In this document: one piece after another, positions 15,722 through 25,075 of the stretch
How the letters are laid out: each line of letters begins with the position of its first letter
How positions within the stretch are numbered: position 1 is the stretch's first letter
Source of the DNA: Clostridium pasteurianum BC1
GTDB taxonomy: Bacteria; Bacillota; Clostridia; Clostridiales; Clostridiaceae
Assembly: GCF_000389635.1 (NCBI RefSeq)
Contig: NC_021182.1
Coordinates: 3,761,925 to 3,825,924, forward strand
Length of the DNA: 64,000 nucleotides
Direction: 5' to 3'
The notes under the pieces: generated by a model
Databases searched by the model: none
What the model was told of the DNA's origin: nothing
What the model saw: only the letters and a program-made list of their open reading frames with translations
Made by a program: the position numbers and the translations under genes

Positions 15722-17395
15722 CTATTGCCCAACATATACTACTGCTGCCTCACATGATTTTAACACAATTTTTCTTCCAATATGTGACGAAACATCCATA
15801 TTGGATAATAATATCTCATTTCTATCATGCTCCATTTCCAGTGTCATTTCTTTCTCTCCAAAATTAGCTGCTACCAATATTTTAAAATTGCTTAATTGCC
15901 TGTAATAAGCATATATCTTTTCATGATCTAAATATGCAGGAATAAAATCTCCATAGGTAAAGACTTCTCCATATTGTTCTGATTTTCTTAAAGCAATCAG
16001 TTTTTGGTAATATCGTAATACAGATGCTTCATCCTTCATTTGAGATTCTACATTAATATCAGAATAATTTGGATTGACCTTAATCCATGGCTTTCCTTTC
16101 GTAAATCCTGCATTGTCTTTCCCACTCCACTGCATTGGAGTTCTTGCATTATCCCTACTGTGTGCATAGCATACTTCCAATGCCTCCTCATTGCTTAGAC
16201 CTGCCTCTATAGCTTTTTTGTACTGATCCTTTGTGCCAATATCATCATATTCATCAATACTTTCCATCCTGCAATTTCTCATACCAATTTCCTGCCCCTG
16301 ATAAATAAAAGGGATTCCACGCAAGAGAATACTCGTTGTTGCAAGCATTTTTATTCCTGCTTCCCCTTGTGCATATTTTGGGAGATACGTACAAATGCCT
16401 CTTGGCTCATCATGATTTTCAATAATATTAGCCAGGAATCCTATTCCTTGACATTGTAACTGTGACTGAAACATAACATTTCTCCATGCAGCAAAGTCTA
16501 TTGGCTTAGCATCATACCAGCCATTCTTACCATTTGTCAGAATATGTGCAGAAAAATCAAACATTGTAGAAAAATGACCACCTTCACCAATAAATTTTGG
16601 CAGCTCATCATCCTTCATATTAAAGACCTCTGCTACTGTAAATGCTTCAAACCTGTCAAAAGTCTGCTGCTTCATTTCCTGAAGCATTTCACCTACTCCT
16701 TTTACTTCTTCTACCATTTTTGTTACACTGACAAGTCCATCATCTCCATCTGGCGGATAACATGGAAATGCTAAATCTTTTTTGATATTGATAATAGCAT
16801 CAATACGAAAACCTGCCAGCCCCTTTTCAAGCCACCAGTTAATCATCTTAAATAACTCTTCTTTCACTTTAGGATTATTCCAGTTCAAATCCGGCTGTTC
16901 CTTGGCAAACAGATGCAGATAATATTTGTCTGTACCCTCCACTGGCTCCCATACACTTCCACCAAAATAGGAACGATAGTTACTAGGTGGATTTCCATTT
17001 TTACCTTTTACAAAATAGAAATAATCTGCATATTCACCATTTGGTTCAGCTAGTGCCTTTTGAAACCATTCATGTTTGTCAGAACAATGATTAATAACTA
17101 AATCCATGACAATATACATATTTCTTTTCTTTGCTTCTTCCAGAAGCTCATCAAATTCATCCATAGTACCAAACTCCGGTGCAATACTGTAATAATCCGA
17201 TATATCGTAGCCCTGGTCTACAAAAGGAGATTTATATATAGGACAAATCCATATAATATCAATTCCTAAATTCTTCAGATAATCTAATTTTTCAATAATT
17301 CCTCTAATATCTCCAATACCATCTCCATTGGTATCATTAAAACTCTTAGGATAAATCTGATATGCTACTTTTTTGTGCCACCACTGTCTTTTCAT
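15722..17395 (-). CDS. GH13 alpha-glucosidase (oligo-1,6-glucosidase type)
   Basis: A 557-residue cytoplasmic glycosidase that releases glucose from short alpha-1,6 or alpha-1,4 glucosides such as isomaltose. The N-terminus (WWHKKVAYQIYPKSFNDTNG) and conserved regions DLVINHCS, GFRIDAII (nucleophile Asp), FTVAEVFN (acid/base Glu) and IENHDEPR (third Asp) are all present in a complete (beta/alpha)8 barrel with C-terminal beta domain. ATG 17395 follows AAAGGGGA. A frameshifted AraC regulator lies upstream in the same direction and probably controlled it. No dedicated transporter gene is adjacent. Confidence 0.92.
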   Translation of the reverse strand: MKRQWWHKKVAYQIYPKSFNDTNGDGIGDIRGIIEKLDYLKNLGIDIIWICPIYKSPFVDQGYDISDYYSIAPEFGTMDEFDELLEEAKKRNMYIVMDLVINHCSDKHEWFQKALAEPNGEYADYFYFVKGKNGNPPSNYRSYFGGSVWEPVEGTDKYYLHLFAKEQPDLNWNNPKVKEELFKMINWWLEKGLAGFRIDAIINIKKDLAFPCYPPDGDDGLVSVTKMVEEVKGVGEMLQEMKQQTFDRFEAFTVAEVFNMKDDELPKFIGEGGHFSTMFDFSAHILTNGKNGWYDAKPIDFAAWRNVMFQSQLQCQGIGFLANIIENHDEPRGICTYLPKYAQGEAGIKMLATTSILLRGIPFIYQGQEIGMRNCRMESIDEYDDIGTKDQYKKAIEAGLSNEEALEVCYAHSRDNARTPMQWSGKDNAGFTKGKPWIKVNPNYSDINVESQMKDEASVLRYYQKLIALRKSEQYGEVFTYGDFIPAYLDHEKIYAYYRQLSNFKILVAANFGEKEMTLEMEHDRNEILLSNMDVSSHIGRKIVLKSCEAAVVYVGQ

Positions 17396-17478
17396 AAAAA
17401 AATCCCCTTTCAAATATATATTTACAGTATATATACATAGAAAGGAAATTTCTTCTTCAATTTTGACAAAACATTATA

Positions 17479-18359
17479 CTATTTTGACTTTTTTATTTTT
17501 TTTAGATATTCTGACGGAGACATATGTTTATGTTCCCTAAAACGTTTGATAAAATATCCCATATTCTCGTATCCGCAAGCCATAGCAATATCAATAATCT
17601 TCATTTCTGTTTGTAAAAGGTATTCAGAAGCTCTTTCAATCCTGATTTCATTGATATAGCCGGTTGGTGTTTTTCCAATTAACTTTTTAAAATACCGGCA
17701 GAAATATTGTGAGTTCATTCCTACTAGTTTCGCCATATCATTGGTGGATATTTTTTTACTATAATTATCATGAATGTAAGTAAGAATCTTTTTAACATTT
17801 GCTATTTTATAGTTATCCCCTTCTTTAATGTCATCTGAATAGTAAAATTTCTTATTTTCATATAAAAGGGCAATCAGTTGATAGATATATGATTTCACTC
17901 GAATACATGAGCTTAATTCCTTGCATCCTGACTCTTTTATTATTTTCCTGTATATTTTTGCCACTTCTATAAATATACTATCTTTTGAAAAAACAAATCT
18001 AGGAAACTGTATCTTTTTTTCAAGCAATGGTCTGATAATATGATATTGTATTCCATCAAAATACTCAAAGCTGAGCATCTTCAAATCAAAAACTACAGCA
18101 CTTTCCCTGCCCCCTCCTTCGCCGATAATAGAATGAATATCCCCGGAAGTAATAAACATAAATGCAGGAGCATCTATGTTTATTACTTCATGTTAATGTC
18201 TACAATAAATTTTCCTTTTTGAAAAAAGACTAATTCTGTTTCATCATGCCAATGCAATTTAACCAAAAACTGTTTATTAGCATTCCATTTATAACAGGCT
18301 AAAGGAAAGCTAACATTTCCATGTGTAACTTCTTCTTTTAGTTCTTCCATTTCCATCAT
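17479..18359 (-). pseudogene. AraC-family regulator, frameshifted
   Basis: Two overlapping frames together make a normal AraC regulator of about 290 residues. The N-terminal cupin part starts at ATG 18359 (MMEMEELKEEVTHGNVSFPL ... WHDETELVFFQKGKF) and stops near 18190. The next frame continues with NIDAPAFMFITSGDIHSI and runs to the C-terminal double helix-turn-helix (MAKLVGMNSQYFCRYFKKLI; MACGYENMGYFIKRFREHKH). A one-base change near 18185-18195 breaks it; this could be a real mutation or a sequencing error. It precedes the GH13 gene in the same direction and is its likely sugar-responsive regulator. Confidence 0.8.
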
Positions 18360-18595
18360 CTAAAAAGTTGTCCTTTCATTCATTTTTAAGAGCATCATTC
18401 ATATTTGAACAAATCTACCTGCAATATCTATGCTAGACTTAGTAGTTATATATTTTTATTTTATAATATATTATCGGATTATACCATATTAAGAATAATT
18501 AGAATGCTATTGTAGTGGTTTTTCTCAAAACGTAAAGTTAATATTCCCTAAAAATAATGAGATATATAATTTCTTCCTCCAAGATTATCTAAAAA

Positions 18596-18730
18596 TTTTA
18601 TCCGATGACTACCCACTCTAATACTCCCATCTTCTTCAAAGTGGGAGTAAAGAGTGGCTACGTCCCTGGATAACGATTTCTAAGCATCAGATGAAAAAAA
18701 CTCCACCTGATGCCAAGAACTCTGTTTATG
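18596..18730 (-). repeat. Structured repeat family 1, copy C (reverse orientation)
   Basis: Read on the minus strand it begins ATAAACAGAGTTCTTGGC, forms the GCATCAG/CTGATGC hairpin, and continues with GTTATCCAGGGACGTAGCC and the stem CCACTCT/AGAGTGG. It is the only copy in this orientation, lying between the AraC and DsbA-like genes. Confidence 0.85.
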
Positions 18731-18931
18731 GGTATGATATAATTACAAGTAGTGACCATTTTAAGTAGTATAAATTCAAAGCTCTTGTTTTAAATTATAT
18801 ATGTAAATTATATTTAAATTTAGTTCAGATAGCAGTTAACTGAATAAATACTCTATTTATGAATACAATTTTGCAACACATATATGTAAAATACACTAAA
18901 AAATCTTAGAGGATAAAAGGGAGGAATGACA

Positions 18932-19573
18932 ATGAAAGTTGAAATTTGGTTGGATTATATTTGCCCATATTCTTATATGGTAAAAAGAAGATTTGAAACT
19001 GCACTGGATTCCTTTGAACATAAAAATGAAGTTGAAATTGTAATCCGCAGTTTTGAATTAAGACCTGACGCAAAACTAAAGGAAGAAAAATCCCAGCATG
19101 AGATACTTGCAAAAGAAATGGGTACAAGTGTTGAGAAGGCAAAAGCATCAAACTTAAAACTTGCTGAAGCTGCAAAAAAAGTAGACCTTGATTATAATTT
19201 TGAGACAATGATTCCAGCTAATACCCATGACGCCCATCGCCTTACCCATTACGCTGCATCCAAAGGTAAATCCTTTTTACTCTGTGAACGTATATTTAAG
19301 GCATATTTTACGGATTCCCTATTAATCAGCGACCATGAAACACTTGCTTCACTTGCTGAAGAGGTTGGACTTGATAAAAGTGAAGCCCTTAAGGTTTTAG
19401 ATAGTAACCAGTATTCTGATGCTGTAAAAGAAGATATAAAAAAGAGTGAAGAGATTGAATTGGATTTTGTACCATTTTTCCTTTTTGACGGGAAGTCACA
19501 TATATCTGGTGATCAACCTGTTTCAGCACTTAAAGATGCCATAGAAAAAGCCTATGAGGCGTCTTTACATTAA
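18932..19573 (+). CDS. DsbA-family (FrnE-like) protein
   Basis: A 213-residue cytoplasmic thioredoxin-fold protein with an inserted helical domain. The active-site region is DYICPYSYMVKRRFE: the usual CPWC/CxxC is CPYS here, so only one redox cysteine remains. The family is otherwise clear from FELRPDAK near residue 50, NTHDAHRLTHYA near 100 and the cis-Pro loop FVPFFLFDGK-ISGDQP at the end. Such proteins may act as isomerases or glutathione-transferase-like enzymes. I take ATG 18932 as the start, since the ATG six bases earlier lies against the GGGAGG site. Confidence 0.85.
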   Translation: MKVEIWLDYICPYSYMVKRRFETALDSFEHKNEVEIVIRSFELRPDAKLKEEKSQHEILAKEMGTSVEKAKASNLKLAEAAKKVDLDYNFETMIPANTHDAHRLTHYAASKGKSFLLCERIFKAYFTDSLLISDHETLASLAEEVGLDKSEALKVLDSNQYSDAVKEDIKKSEEIELDFVPFFLFDGKSHISGDQPVSALKDAIEKAYEASLH

Positions 19574-19581
19574 ATTATATT

Positions 19582-19627
19582 GAGAAAGTACATAGATTTA
19601 CAAGAATAAAATCTATGTACTTTTCTC
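19582..19627 (+). terminator. Terminator of the DsbA-like gene
   Basis: A stem of about 17 base pairs (GAGAAAGTACATAGATTT pairing with its complement ending CTTTTCTC), ten bases after the stop. Confidence 0.8.
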
Positions 19628-19683
19628 TATTGATAAACCAACCTGCTTATTTGGATTTCAGCAGCAAGCTTTATTTATACAAT

Positions 19684-19905
19684 TTACAAATTCATTTCAT
19701 TAAGCATATCCCTAAGCTTTTTTAATTCTTCTACTGTTAAAGTAATGCCCTTTCCCATCTTTTCATTCTCAGGTGACCAATCTCTAATATCATATTTAGC
19801 TTCTTTTCCATTCCAACTTATTAGATTTAATTCTTTCTTCCAACCCTTTGGTGACTCTGAAAGAGCACCTATATTTTCCTTGATTTCATATTTGATATCT
19901 GCCAT
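19684..19905 (-). CDS. YdbC-like PC4/Sub1 single-strand DNA-binding protein
   Basis: A 73-residue protein of the PC4-like family found in Firmicutes. Its sequence (KEL-LISWNGKEAKYDIRDW then SPENEKMGKGITLTVEELKK) matches the conserved core of YdbC, whose Lactococcus member binds single-stranded DNA as a dimer. Length is normal. GAGGA precedes the ATG. It is monocistronic. Confidence 0.88.
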   Translation of the reverse strand: MADIKYEIKENIGALSESPKGWKKELNLISWNGKEAKYDIRDWSPENEKMGKGITLTVEELKKLRDMLNEMNL

Positions 19906-19980
19906 TGATAATCCTCCTCCTACTATTATCCATATTTTCCGTACACATCAATGAACTGAAATACAAATTTAAGTTTTCAA

Positions 19981-20053
19981 TTATTTATTCATTTCATCGT
20001 AATCTTTTAATTCCATTTTACCATCTTCATAAGCCTTATAATAGCATATAATT
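19981..20053 (-). pseudogene. Short remnant of an unknown small protein
   Basis: The frame ends YYKAYEDGKMELKDYDEMNK and a stop. A similar ending (YEADKIELTDYYEMN) is found at 59635-59770, so both come from one small-protein family that I do not recognise. A one-base shift upstream would extend it with EELKLLIEKNYMLL. Confidence 0.35.
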
Positions 20054-20106
20054 TTTTTCTATAAGTAGTTTTAATTCCTCAATTTATTTCATTTCCAGAT
20101 AATTGA

Positions 20107-20153
20107 ATATTAAAGAACCTGGTACTAAAAATTCTACCAGGTCCTTTAATATT
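20107..20153 (-). terminator. Terminator of the PTS-dha operon
   Basis: A long stem (ATTAAAGAACCTGGTA pairing with TACCAGGTCCTTTAAT) just after dhaL, the last gene of the operon. Confidence 0.8.
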
Positions 20154-20179
20154 CATAAATATAATTTTTATATTAACAA

Positions 20180-20815
20180 CTATTTATTTAGTCCCTCTTT
20201 TATACCCTTAAATACAAACATTATTGCCACAGCTCCAGAGTCAGGTGTTCCAAGAGGTTTATCTCTATAATAAGCAGCTCTTCCAAATACAGGCTTTAGT
20301 TGTTTTGTATTTTCTACACCATGCCGTGCTGCATCAAAAGCTTTTGTAAAAGCTTCAGTTAATATGCTTTTTTCTATTAAGGATGCCACTAAAGCATCTA
20401 CAGCAGGTGAAAGTGCATCCAACATTGTTCTGTCTCCAACCTTTGCTTTACCTCTTTCTGATACTCCCTTTACTGCTGATAGTGCCATTTTCACTGCCTC
20501 TTCAAGTCCTATCTCCTTAATGCCTCTCACTTCCTTTGCCCCTTTAATAAAGCAAATTGACATAAGAGTGCCCATAGTTGAAGCTACTGTAGAATTCATT
20601 TTCATTCCAAGTTTCATAAAAATTGTACCCATATCTTCTGAATCTATGTTGTTAAGCTCATCATATATAGTTTTAAATCCATTGGTCATTGTTAGACCTA
20701 AATCTCCATCTCCCATAGCTGCATCTAGTTCAGTAAGATATTCTTTCTCCTGCTTTAATACATTAACTATTTCTCCCAGTATCTGTTTTAAAATAGTTCT
20801 ATCTATCTTTTCCAT
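20180..20815 (-). CDS. dhaL: Dihydroxyacetone kinase subunit L (DhaL-like)
   Basis: A 211-residue nucleotide-binding subunit of a DhaK-DhaL kinase. The ADP-Mg site is LDAAMGDGDLGLTM (about residues 24-37, three conserved Asp), and VGDRTMLDALSPA and GRAAY---LGTPDSGA follow. In PEP-dependent systems DhaL holds ADP that is re-phosphorylated by DhaM; no DhaM gene is in the operon. The kinase may act on erythrulose or another ketose rather than dihydroxyacetone. It is the last gene of the operon (22 bases after dhaK). Confidence 0.9.
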   Translation of the reverse strand: MEKIDRTILKQILGEIVNVLKQEKEYLTELDAAMGDGDLGLTMTNGFKTIYDELNNIDSEDMGTIFMKLGMKMNSTVASTMGTLMSICFIKGAKEVRGIKEIGLEEAVKMALSAVKGVSERGKAKVGDRTMLDALSPAVDALVASLIEKSILTEAFTKAFDAARHGVENTKQLKPVFGRAAYYRDKPLGTPDSGAVAIMFVFKGIKEGLNK

Positions 20816-20836
20816 GAAATATATCCCCCCTATATT

Positions 20837-21841
20837 TTATTTATATTGTTGGAAAAAAGGTGAATATGCAGGTTGATCCAGTAGCCCCTTTAGTTCATCG
20901 TCCAATTTTAATAAGGAAATTGACATTCCAGCCATTTCTAAAGATGTGGCATACTCACCTATATAATTTCTATAGATTTTAATACCCTGATCCTTTAGAA
21001 TTGCACTGGCTTTTCTATAAGCTATATACAATTCTTCCTTTGGGGTAGAGCCTAATCCATTTACCAAAATTGATATTTCATCCCCATTAACGTAGGGCAT
21101 ATCCTTAATAATTCTATCCATTATATACTGAACTACTTCATCTACATTCTTTAATTCACACCTCATAATTCCTGGCTCACCGTGTATTCCCATACCTAAC
21201 TCCATTTCATTATCTGCTATGGAAAAAGTAGCTTTTCCAGCTTCGGGAACAATACAGGGTGTAAGTGCAACTCCCATAGTTCTTATATTATCTACAGCTC
21301 TTTGCGTAACCGCCTTTACGTCCTTTAAAGAATACATCTTTTCAGCAGCTGCACCAGCTATTTTATATGCAAAGAATAGTCCTGCCACCCCTCTTCTCCT
21401 ATCTTCCTCACCTTTAGGAGCAGATGCCACATCATCAGTTACTAACACCTCTTCAACTTCTATACTATCCATGGAGATAAGATCTTCCGTCATGCCAAAG
21501 TTCATTTTATCTCCACCATAATTGCCATATAAGTGAAGTATGCCCGCTCCATTGTCAATAGCTTTATCAACTTCATACATTGCCTCTGCACTTGGAGATG
21601 CAAAAACATTTCCTACAGTAACCCCATCTGCCAATCCATACCCAACATATCCAAGGAAAGTTGGAAGATGTCCTGATCCACCTGCAGTAGCTATGGCAAC
21701 TTTATTCTCCTTCTTTTCATCCGATCTTACAACACATCTAAAATTATTATCTACTAATTTTAAACTTTCAGGATGCGCTGCTATTATGCCTTCCACAGTC
21801 TCTCTCACAAAATCTTCAGGATTATTTATTAATTTTTTCAT
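20837..21841 (-). CDS. dhaK: Dihydroxyacetone kinase subunit K (DhaK-like)
   Basis: A 334-residue substrate-binding subunit. The glycine-rich GGSGHLPTFLGYVGYGLADG near residue 55, GNYGGDKMNF, DDVASAPKGEEDRRRG and the MGIHGEPG segment with the His that binds the ketone covalently (about residue 218) are all present. With DhaL it phosphorylates a short ketose using a phosphoryl group from DhaM or ATP. The operon position behind an aldolase suggests it handles a dihydroxyacetone-like or tetrulose product. Length is normal for DhaK. Confidence 0.92.
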   Translation of the reverse strand: MKKLINNPEDFVRETVEGIIAAHPESLKLVDNNFRCVVRSDEKKENKVAIATAGGSGHLPTFLGYVGYGLADGVTVGNVFASPSAEAMYEVDKAIDNGAGILHLYGNYGGDKMNFGMTEDLISMDSIEVEEVLVTDDVASAPKGEEDRRRGVAGLFFAYKIAGAAAEKMYSLKDVKAVTQRAVDNIRTMGVALTPCIVPEAGKATFSIADNEMELGMGIHGEPGIMRCELKNVDEVVQYIMDRIIKDMPYVNGDEISILVNGLGSTPKEELYIAYRKASAILKDQGIKIYRNYIGEYATSLEMAGMSISLLKLDDELKGLLDQPAYSPFFQQYK

Positions 21842-21862
21842 TAAAATTTCACCTCAATTAAT

Positions 21863-22525
21863 TTACTCATTTATTTTTATTTGAGAAGGATATTTCCATC
21901 TTTCCAGCTCTTCTGCTGAAAAAACCTTTGGTTCTTTTCCATTATTTAATGTAAGAGCTCTATAGTATACTTCTGCAAATTCCTCTACATAATGAGCTTT
22001 TAAAAGGGCTTCTTTAGGATCCTTATCTACAGCCACTACGCCATGTCCCTCTAGTAATATAGCATCAGCTCTCTGTATAGGTTCAATAACACTCTCTGAT
22101 AAAGCCGTTGTACCTGGTCTTCCATAATCCGCAACTGGTATTACTCCATCCTTTAGTCCTAATACGGAACACTCATATACAACTGCAGGTATTTCTTTTT
22201 TTAATACTGCAAAGGAAGTTGCAAAACGAGAATGGGTGTGAGCTACTGAAAATACATCTGGTCTCGTTTTATATATTTGTAGATGCATAAGTAGTTCACT
22301 TGTTGGCTTAACCCTAGTCTCTATTTCTATAATATTTGCCTTCAAATCTATAACACATATATCATGAATGGTTAATTCTTCCCTATCAATGCCAGATGGA
22401 GTAACTACTACGTATCCTGTATCCTTATCCCTAATGCTAAAGTTTCCTGATCTATGTTTGCAAAGTCCTGATCTATCTGCCTCCTGAGCAATTTTAACTA
22501 CTTCTTTTTTAATTATTTCTAACAT
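21863..22525 (-). CDS. Class II aldolase/adducin family (fuculose-phosphate aldolase-like)
   Basis: A 220-residue zinc aldolase of the FucA/AraD/RhaD type, cleaving or epimerising a phosphorylated ketose. Features: SGNFSIRD (phosphate/substrate site), PSGIDREELTIHDICVID, the zinc ligands in HLQIYKTRPDVFSVAHTHSR and GHGVVAVDKDPKEAL, and a Glu near residue 75. The substrate is presumably the sugar phosphate delivered by the adjacent galactitol-type PTS. GGGGG precedes ATG 22525. The gene lies between the PTS IIC gene and dhaK in one operon. Confidence 0.9.
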   Translation of the reverse strand: MLEIIKKEVVKIAQEADRSGLCKHRSGNFSIRDKDTGYVVVTPSGIDREELTIHDICVIDLKANIIEIETRVKPTSELLMHLQIYKTRPDVFSVAHTHSRFATSFAVLKKEIPAVVYECSVLGLKDGVIPVADYGRPGTTALSESVIEPIQRADAILLEGHGVVAVDKDPKEALLKAHYVEEFAEVYYRALTLNNGKEPKVFSAEELERWKYPSQIKINE

Positions 22526-22543
22526 TTCTATTCCCCCATTTTT

Positions 22544-23899
22544 TTATTTTTCTATAAACTTCAAATCTCTCTTTTTCATATATTTTAAATACCAAAGGAA
22601 CAATCCAAAATATCCTATCAATGCTAAGAAACCGATTACATCGCCATGAATTATATTAAATCCATGAGCAAGTGCCCACCTGAATTCAGGACATTCTACA
22701 CCAAAATAAGTTATAAATTGTCCACTTGGAACTTTTATAGATCCAACACTCTTTGCCAAATCAGTAACTATAGGCGCAAAGCTTGAAGCTACTCCCAAAT
22801 ATATTGGTGTTGCAATTAATCCCAGTATAATCATTCTGATTAAATTTCCACCAGTTACAATTAATGCAGGTACTATTACTATTACATTTATTATCCCTGC
22901 TAAAGGAATAACGTTATTTAATCCTGCCTTTGACATTAAAACTGCAAACAATAATTCAAAAGGTACTAAAATAATTGCTGCAACCCATATCTCCGCTTGC
23001 CCAGCAAGGAAAGGCCAATCAAGACCAATGTATATTTCTCTACCCTTAAATCTTTTCTTCATAAAGCTTCCAGCTGCATCAGCTATTGGAGCTAATGCCT
23101 GCATGAATAATTTAGCTACCATTGGAAAGAGAACAAGAGCTGTTGAAACTTGTATTGATGTATTCATAATATCTTTAAAACTATATCCTGCAAATATTGC
23201 TATGATACCGCCAACAATGAAACCCATAACACTATTTTCACCAAACACCCCTATTTTTTGTTTTAACTGTTCCGCATTTATATTAATTTTATTTAGACCT
23301 GGTATAAAGTCTAATAATCTATTTATAGGAGCAAGAATAGCTGCTTGTATTGTCATGTAATGTGAGCAGGCAACACCTGGTATTTTTGTAATGTGGTATA
23401 GCTGTTTTTGTGATGCATCTGCACTTTTTAACTCTATAAATATCTGTATCCCCGCAGCTATAAAGCCTAATAAAACACTTCCTGTTACCGCTGCAACCAT
23501 AGTGGCAGTAAATATTTTACCCCAAACATTCCAAAGATCTACATTTAAACAATTGGTCCATTTAAGTGCTAACATAGCCAAGTTCATAGCTATTTGAATT
23601 GGAAACATAATTAGTGCATATGGCCATGCCCAAGCTATAGCTGACATTGGCGACCAGCCTACATCAATCGAATTAAGCTGTATTCCTGTATGCTTAACAA
23701 AAGCACTAGCTGCAGGGCTTATGGAATTAAACATAAAGCCTAAAACTACATTCATTCCTGTAAAAGCTATTCCTAAAGTTAAACCTGCTATTATTGCTTT
23801 TTTAGGTTTCATTTTCATGGCTAAACCAAGTATTATCATTATAGCAGGTAAAAATATAGCTGCACCTAAACTCAATATATAATTAACTATTTGGCTCAT
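22544..23899 (-). CDS. PTS galactitol-family permease, IIC component
   Basis: A 451-residue integral membrane permease of the galactitol (GatC) PTS family, with 10 or more hydrophobic segments. Family marks are FLPAIMIILGLAMKMKPKKA near the N-terminus, IDVGWSPMSAIAWAWPYAL, and IYIGLDWPFLAGQAE in the middle. It imports a polyol or sugar, which is phosphorylated by IIB. I take ATG 23899 after GAGGTGATA; an upstream in-frame ATG lacks a ribosome binding site. The substrate is not decided by sequence. Confidence 0.9.
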   Translation of the reverse strand: MSQIVNYILSLGAAIFLPAIMIILGLAMKMKPKKAIIAGLTLGIAFTGMNVVLGFMFNSISPAASAFVKHTGIQLNSIDVGWSPMSAIAWAWPYALIMFPIQIAMNLAMLALKWTNCLNVDLWNVWGKIFTATMVAAVTGSVLLGFIAAGIQIFIELKSADASQKQLYHITKIPGVACSHYMTIQAAILAPINRLLDFIPGLNKININAEQLKQKIGVFGENSVMGFIVGGIIAIFAGYSFKDIMNTSIQVSTALVLFPMVAKLFMQALAPIADAAGSFMKKRFKGREIYIGLDWPFLAGQAEIWVAAIILVPFELLFAVLMSKAGLNNVIPLAGIINVIVIVPALIVTGGNLIRMIILGLIATPIYLGVASSFAPIVTDLAKSVGSIKVPSGQFITYFGVECPEFRWALAHGFNIIHGDVIGFLALIGYFGLFLWYLKYMKKRDLKFIEK

Positions 23900-24008
23900 T
23901 ACTATCACCTCTTCACTAAAATATATCATCATAAATAGTTTTTTATTGTATAATATATATTAAGGAATATTTAACATCTCCCTGTATCCTTTTCAATGGG
24001 AGATTTTT

Positions 24009-24290
24009 TTAGTTTTCTAATAATGCTTTCAGTTTATCAAATTCTTCTTCAATACCCATACCAGTTAAAAATGGTATTCCACTTATAGTTGGTTTTCCCC
24101 AATCCATTACTCCTGTTGGAACTATGGATACATAAATGTCACACTGATTAATAACATTTTCAAGCGATTTAATATCAACTGCCTCAACATTTACATTGAT
24201 ACTTTCCTCTTCACACATACTTGCAATTTTAGATGCTACAGTTTGGGAAGTAGCTACCCCTGAACCACATGCAACAAAAATATTTTTCAT
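24009..24290 (-). CDS. PTS galactitol-family IIB component
   Basis: A 93-residue phosphocarrier. The phosphorylated cysteine is in FVACGSGVATSQTVASKI at residue 8, the P-loop of IIB(Gat). It takes phosphate from IIA and passes it to the sugar bound by IIC. GGAG lies 7 bases before the ATG. It is separated from the IIC gene by about 110 bases, a gap with a possible small hairpin (CTCCCTGTATCC/AATGGGAG) that might adjust expression. Confidence 0.9.
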   Translation of the reverse strand: MKNIFVACGSGVATSQTVASKIASMCEEESINVNVEAVDIKSLENVINQCDIYVSIVPTGVMDWGKPTISGIPFLTGMGIEEEFDKLKALLEN

Positions 24291-24327
24291 AATTTTTCAC
24301 TCCTTCAATTTGATACATTTGATTAAC

Positions 24328-24795
24328 CTAATTTAAAACCTGTGATAGTACATTAATTACTTCCTTTTCCGTCTTAGAATTATAAATGCTCAGCAGTCTT
24401 TCTTTATTTGATAGAATTGACATAAGCTTACTAAGTGTAGCAACCTGACTATTTGGATTCTTAATTGCCAGCATAAATATAAGGTTTGCATCAACATCAT
24501 TTATCCCATTTCCCATTTCTTTAAAAGTTACCGTATTATTTAGTACTGCAACTAATATTGTAGATTTATTTACATGTACTGCATCTGTATGAGGTATGGC
24601 AACCTTTATAGCTTCAGTGTTAAGACCTGTAGGATAAATTACCTCTCTCTGCAGAATCCCCTCTGTATAGGAATCCTTTACATAGCCCTTCTCCCTTAAT
24701 ACTTGAGATAATTTTTTTAGTAAGTCCTCCTTACTCTGTGCCTCGTAATTAATAAAGATTAAATCTTCATGTAAAAGTTCTTCCCTCTCATCCAT
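24328..24795 (-). CDS. PTS IIA component, fructose/galactitol type
   Basis: A 155-residue IIA protein. The active histidine is in KVAIPHTDAVHV at about residue 66, and the preceding REVIYPTGLNTEAI is typical of the PTS_EIIA_2 fold. The correct start is ATG 24795, 9 bases after AAGGGGG; the frame upstream has no start signal and contains the promoter. It is the first gene of the operon IIA-IIB-IIC-aldolase-dhaK-dhaL, 50 bases downstream of a perfect sigma-54 promoter. Confidence 0.9.
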   Translation of the reverse strand: MDEREELLHEDLIFINYEAQSKEDLLKKLSQVLREKGYVKDSYTEGILQREVIYPTGLNTEAIKVAIPHTDAVHVNKSTILVAVLNNTVTFKEMGNGINDVDANLIFMLAIKNPNSQVATLSKLMSILSNKERLLSIYNSKTEKEVINVLSQVLN

Positions 24796-24843
24796 TTTTA
24801 CAACCCCCTTTGTGTAGTTTAATTTGCTATGCAATATTCTAAA

Positions 24844-24858
24844 GCAAGTACCGTGCCA
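24844..24858 (-). promoter_or_regulatory. Sigma-54 (-24/-12) promoter
   Basis: On the minus strand TGGCAC-GGTAC-TTGC matches the RpoN consensus TGGCAC-N5-TTGC at every position. It lies about 50 bases before the IIA start, and the LevR-type activator gene is in the same locus. Confidence 0.93.
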
Positions 24859-24898
24859 GCTCAGTGTATACCTGATAAATAGCCACTTGCATAAAAAA

Positions 24899-24933
24899 AT
24901 ATGCACTAATATTTTTAATTTATTAGTGCATAT
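24899..24933 (-). terminator. Terminator after the PHP gene
   Basis: ATATGCACTAATA/TATTAGTGCATAT stem with seven T on the minus strand; it separates the PHP transcript from the sigma-54 promoter. Confidence 0.8.
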
Positions 24934-24949
24934 TTTCTAGTGCTTAATC

Positions 24950-25075
24950 TATTAACTCTACTTAGTTGAAGTTTGCATTTCACTAAGTTTATGATAACAG
25001 CAGCATGCCACTGTTATTATAAACTTTAGAAGTTAGAATGCTGCATTGGGTAATCCTTGGACAAAATAACTATAT
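24950..25075. repeat. Structured repeat family 2, copy 1
   Basis: About 110 bases similar to 36275-36385. On the minus strand it has an ACAG-tggcatgctg-CTGT hairpin and an ACTTAGTGAA/TTCAACTAAGT hairpin with GCAAAC in the loop. Both copies end near GACAAAATAA on the plus strand. Confidence 0.6.

Noticed and set aside
24985-25025. GCCACTGT resembling the cobalamin riboswitch motif
   Set aside because: Only this short piece fits; the B12 box and other conserved parts are missing, and the same words belong to repeat family 2.
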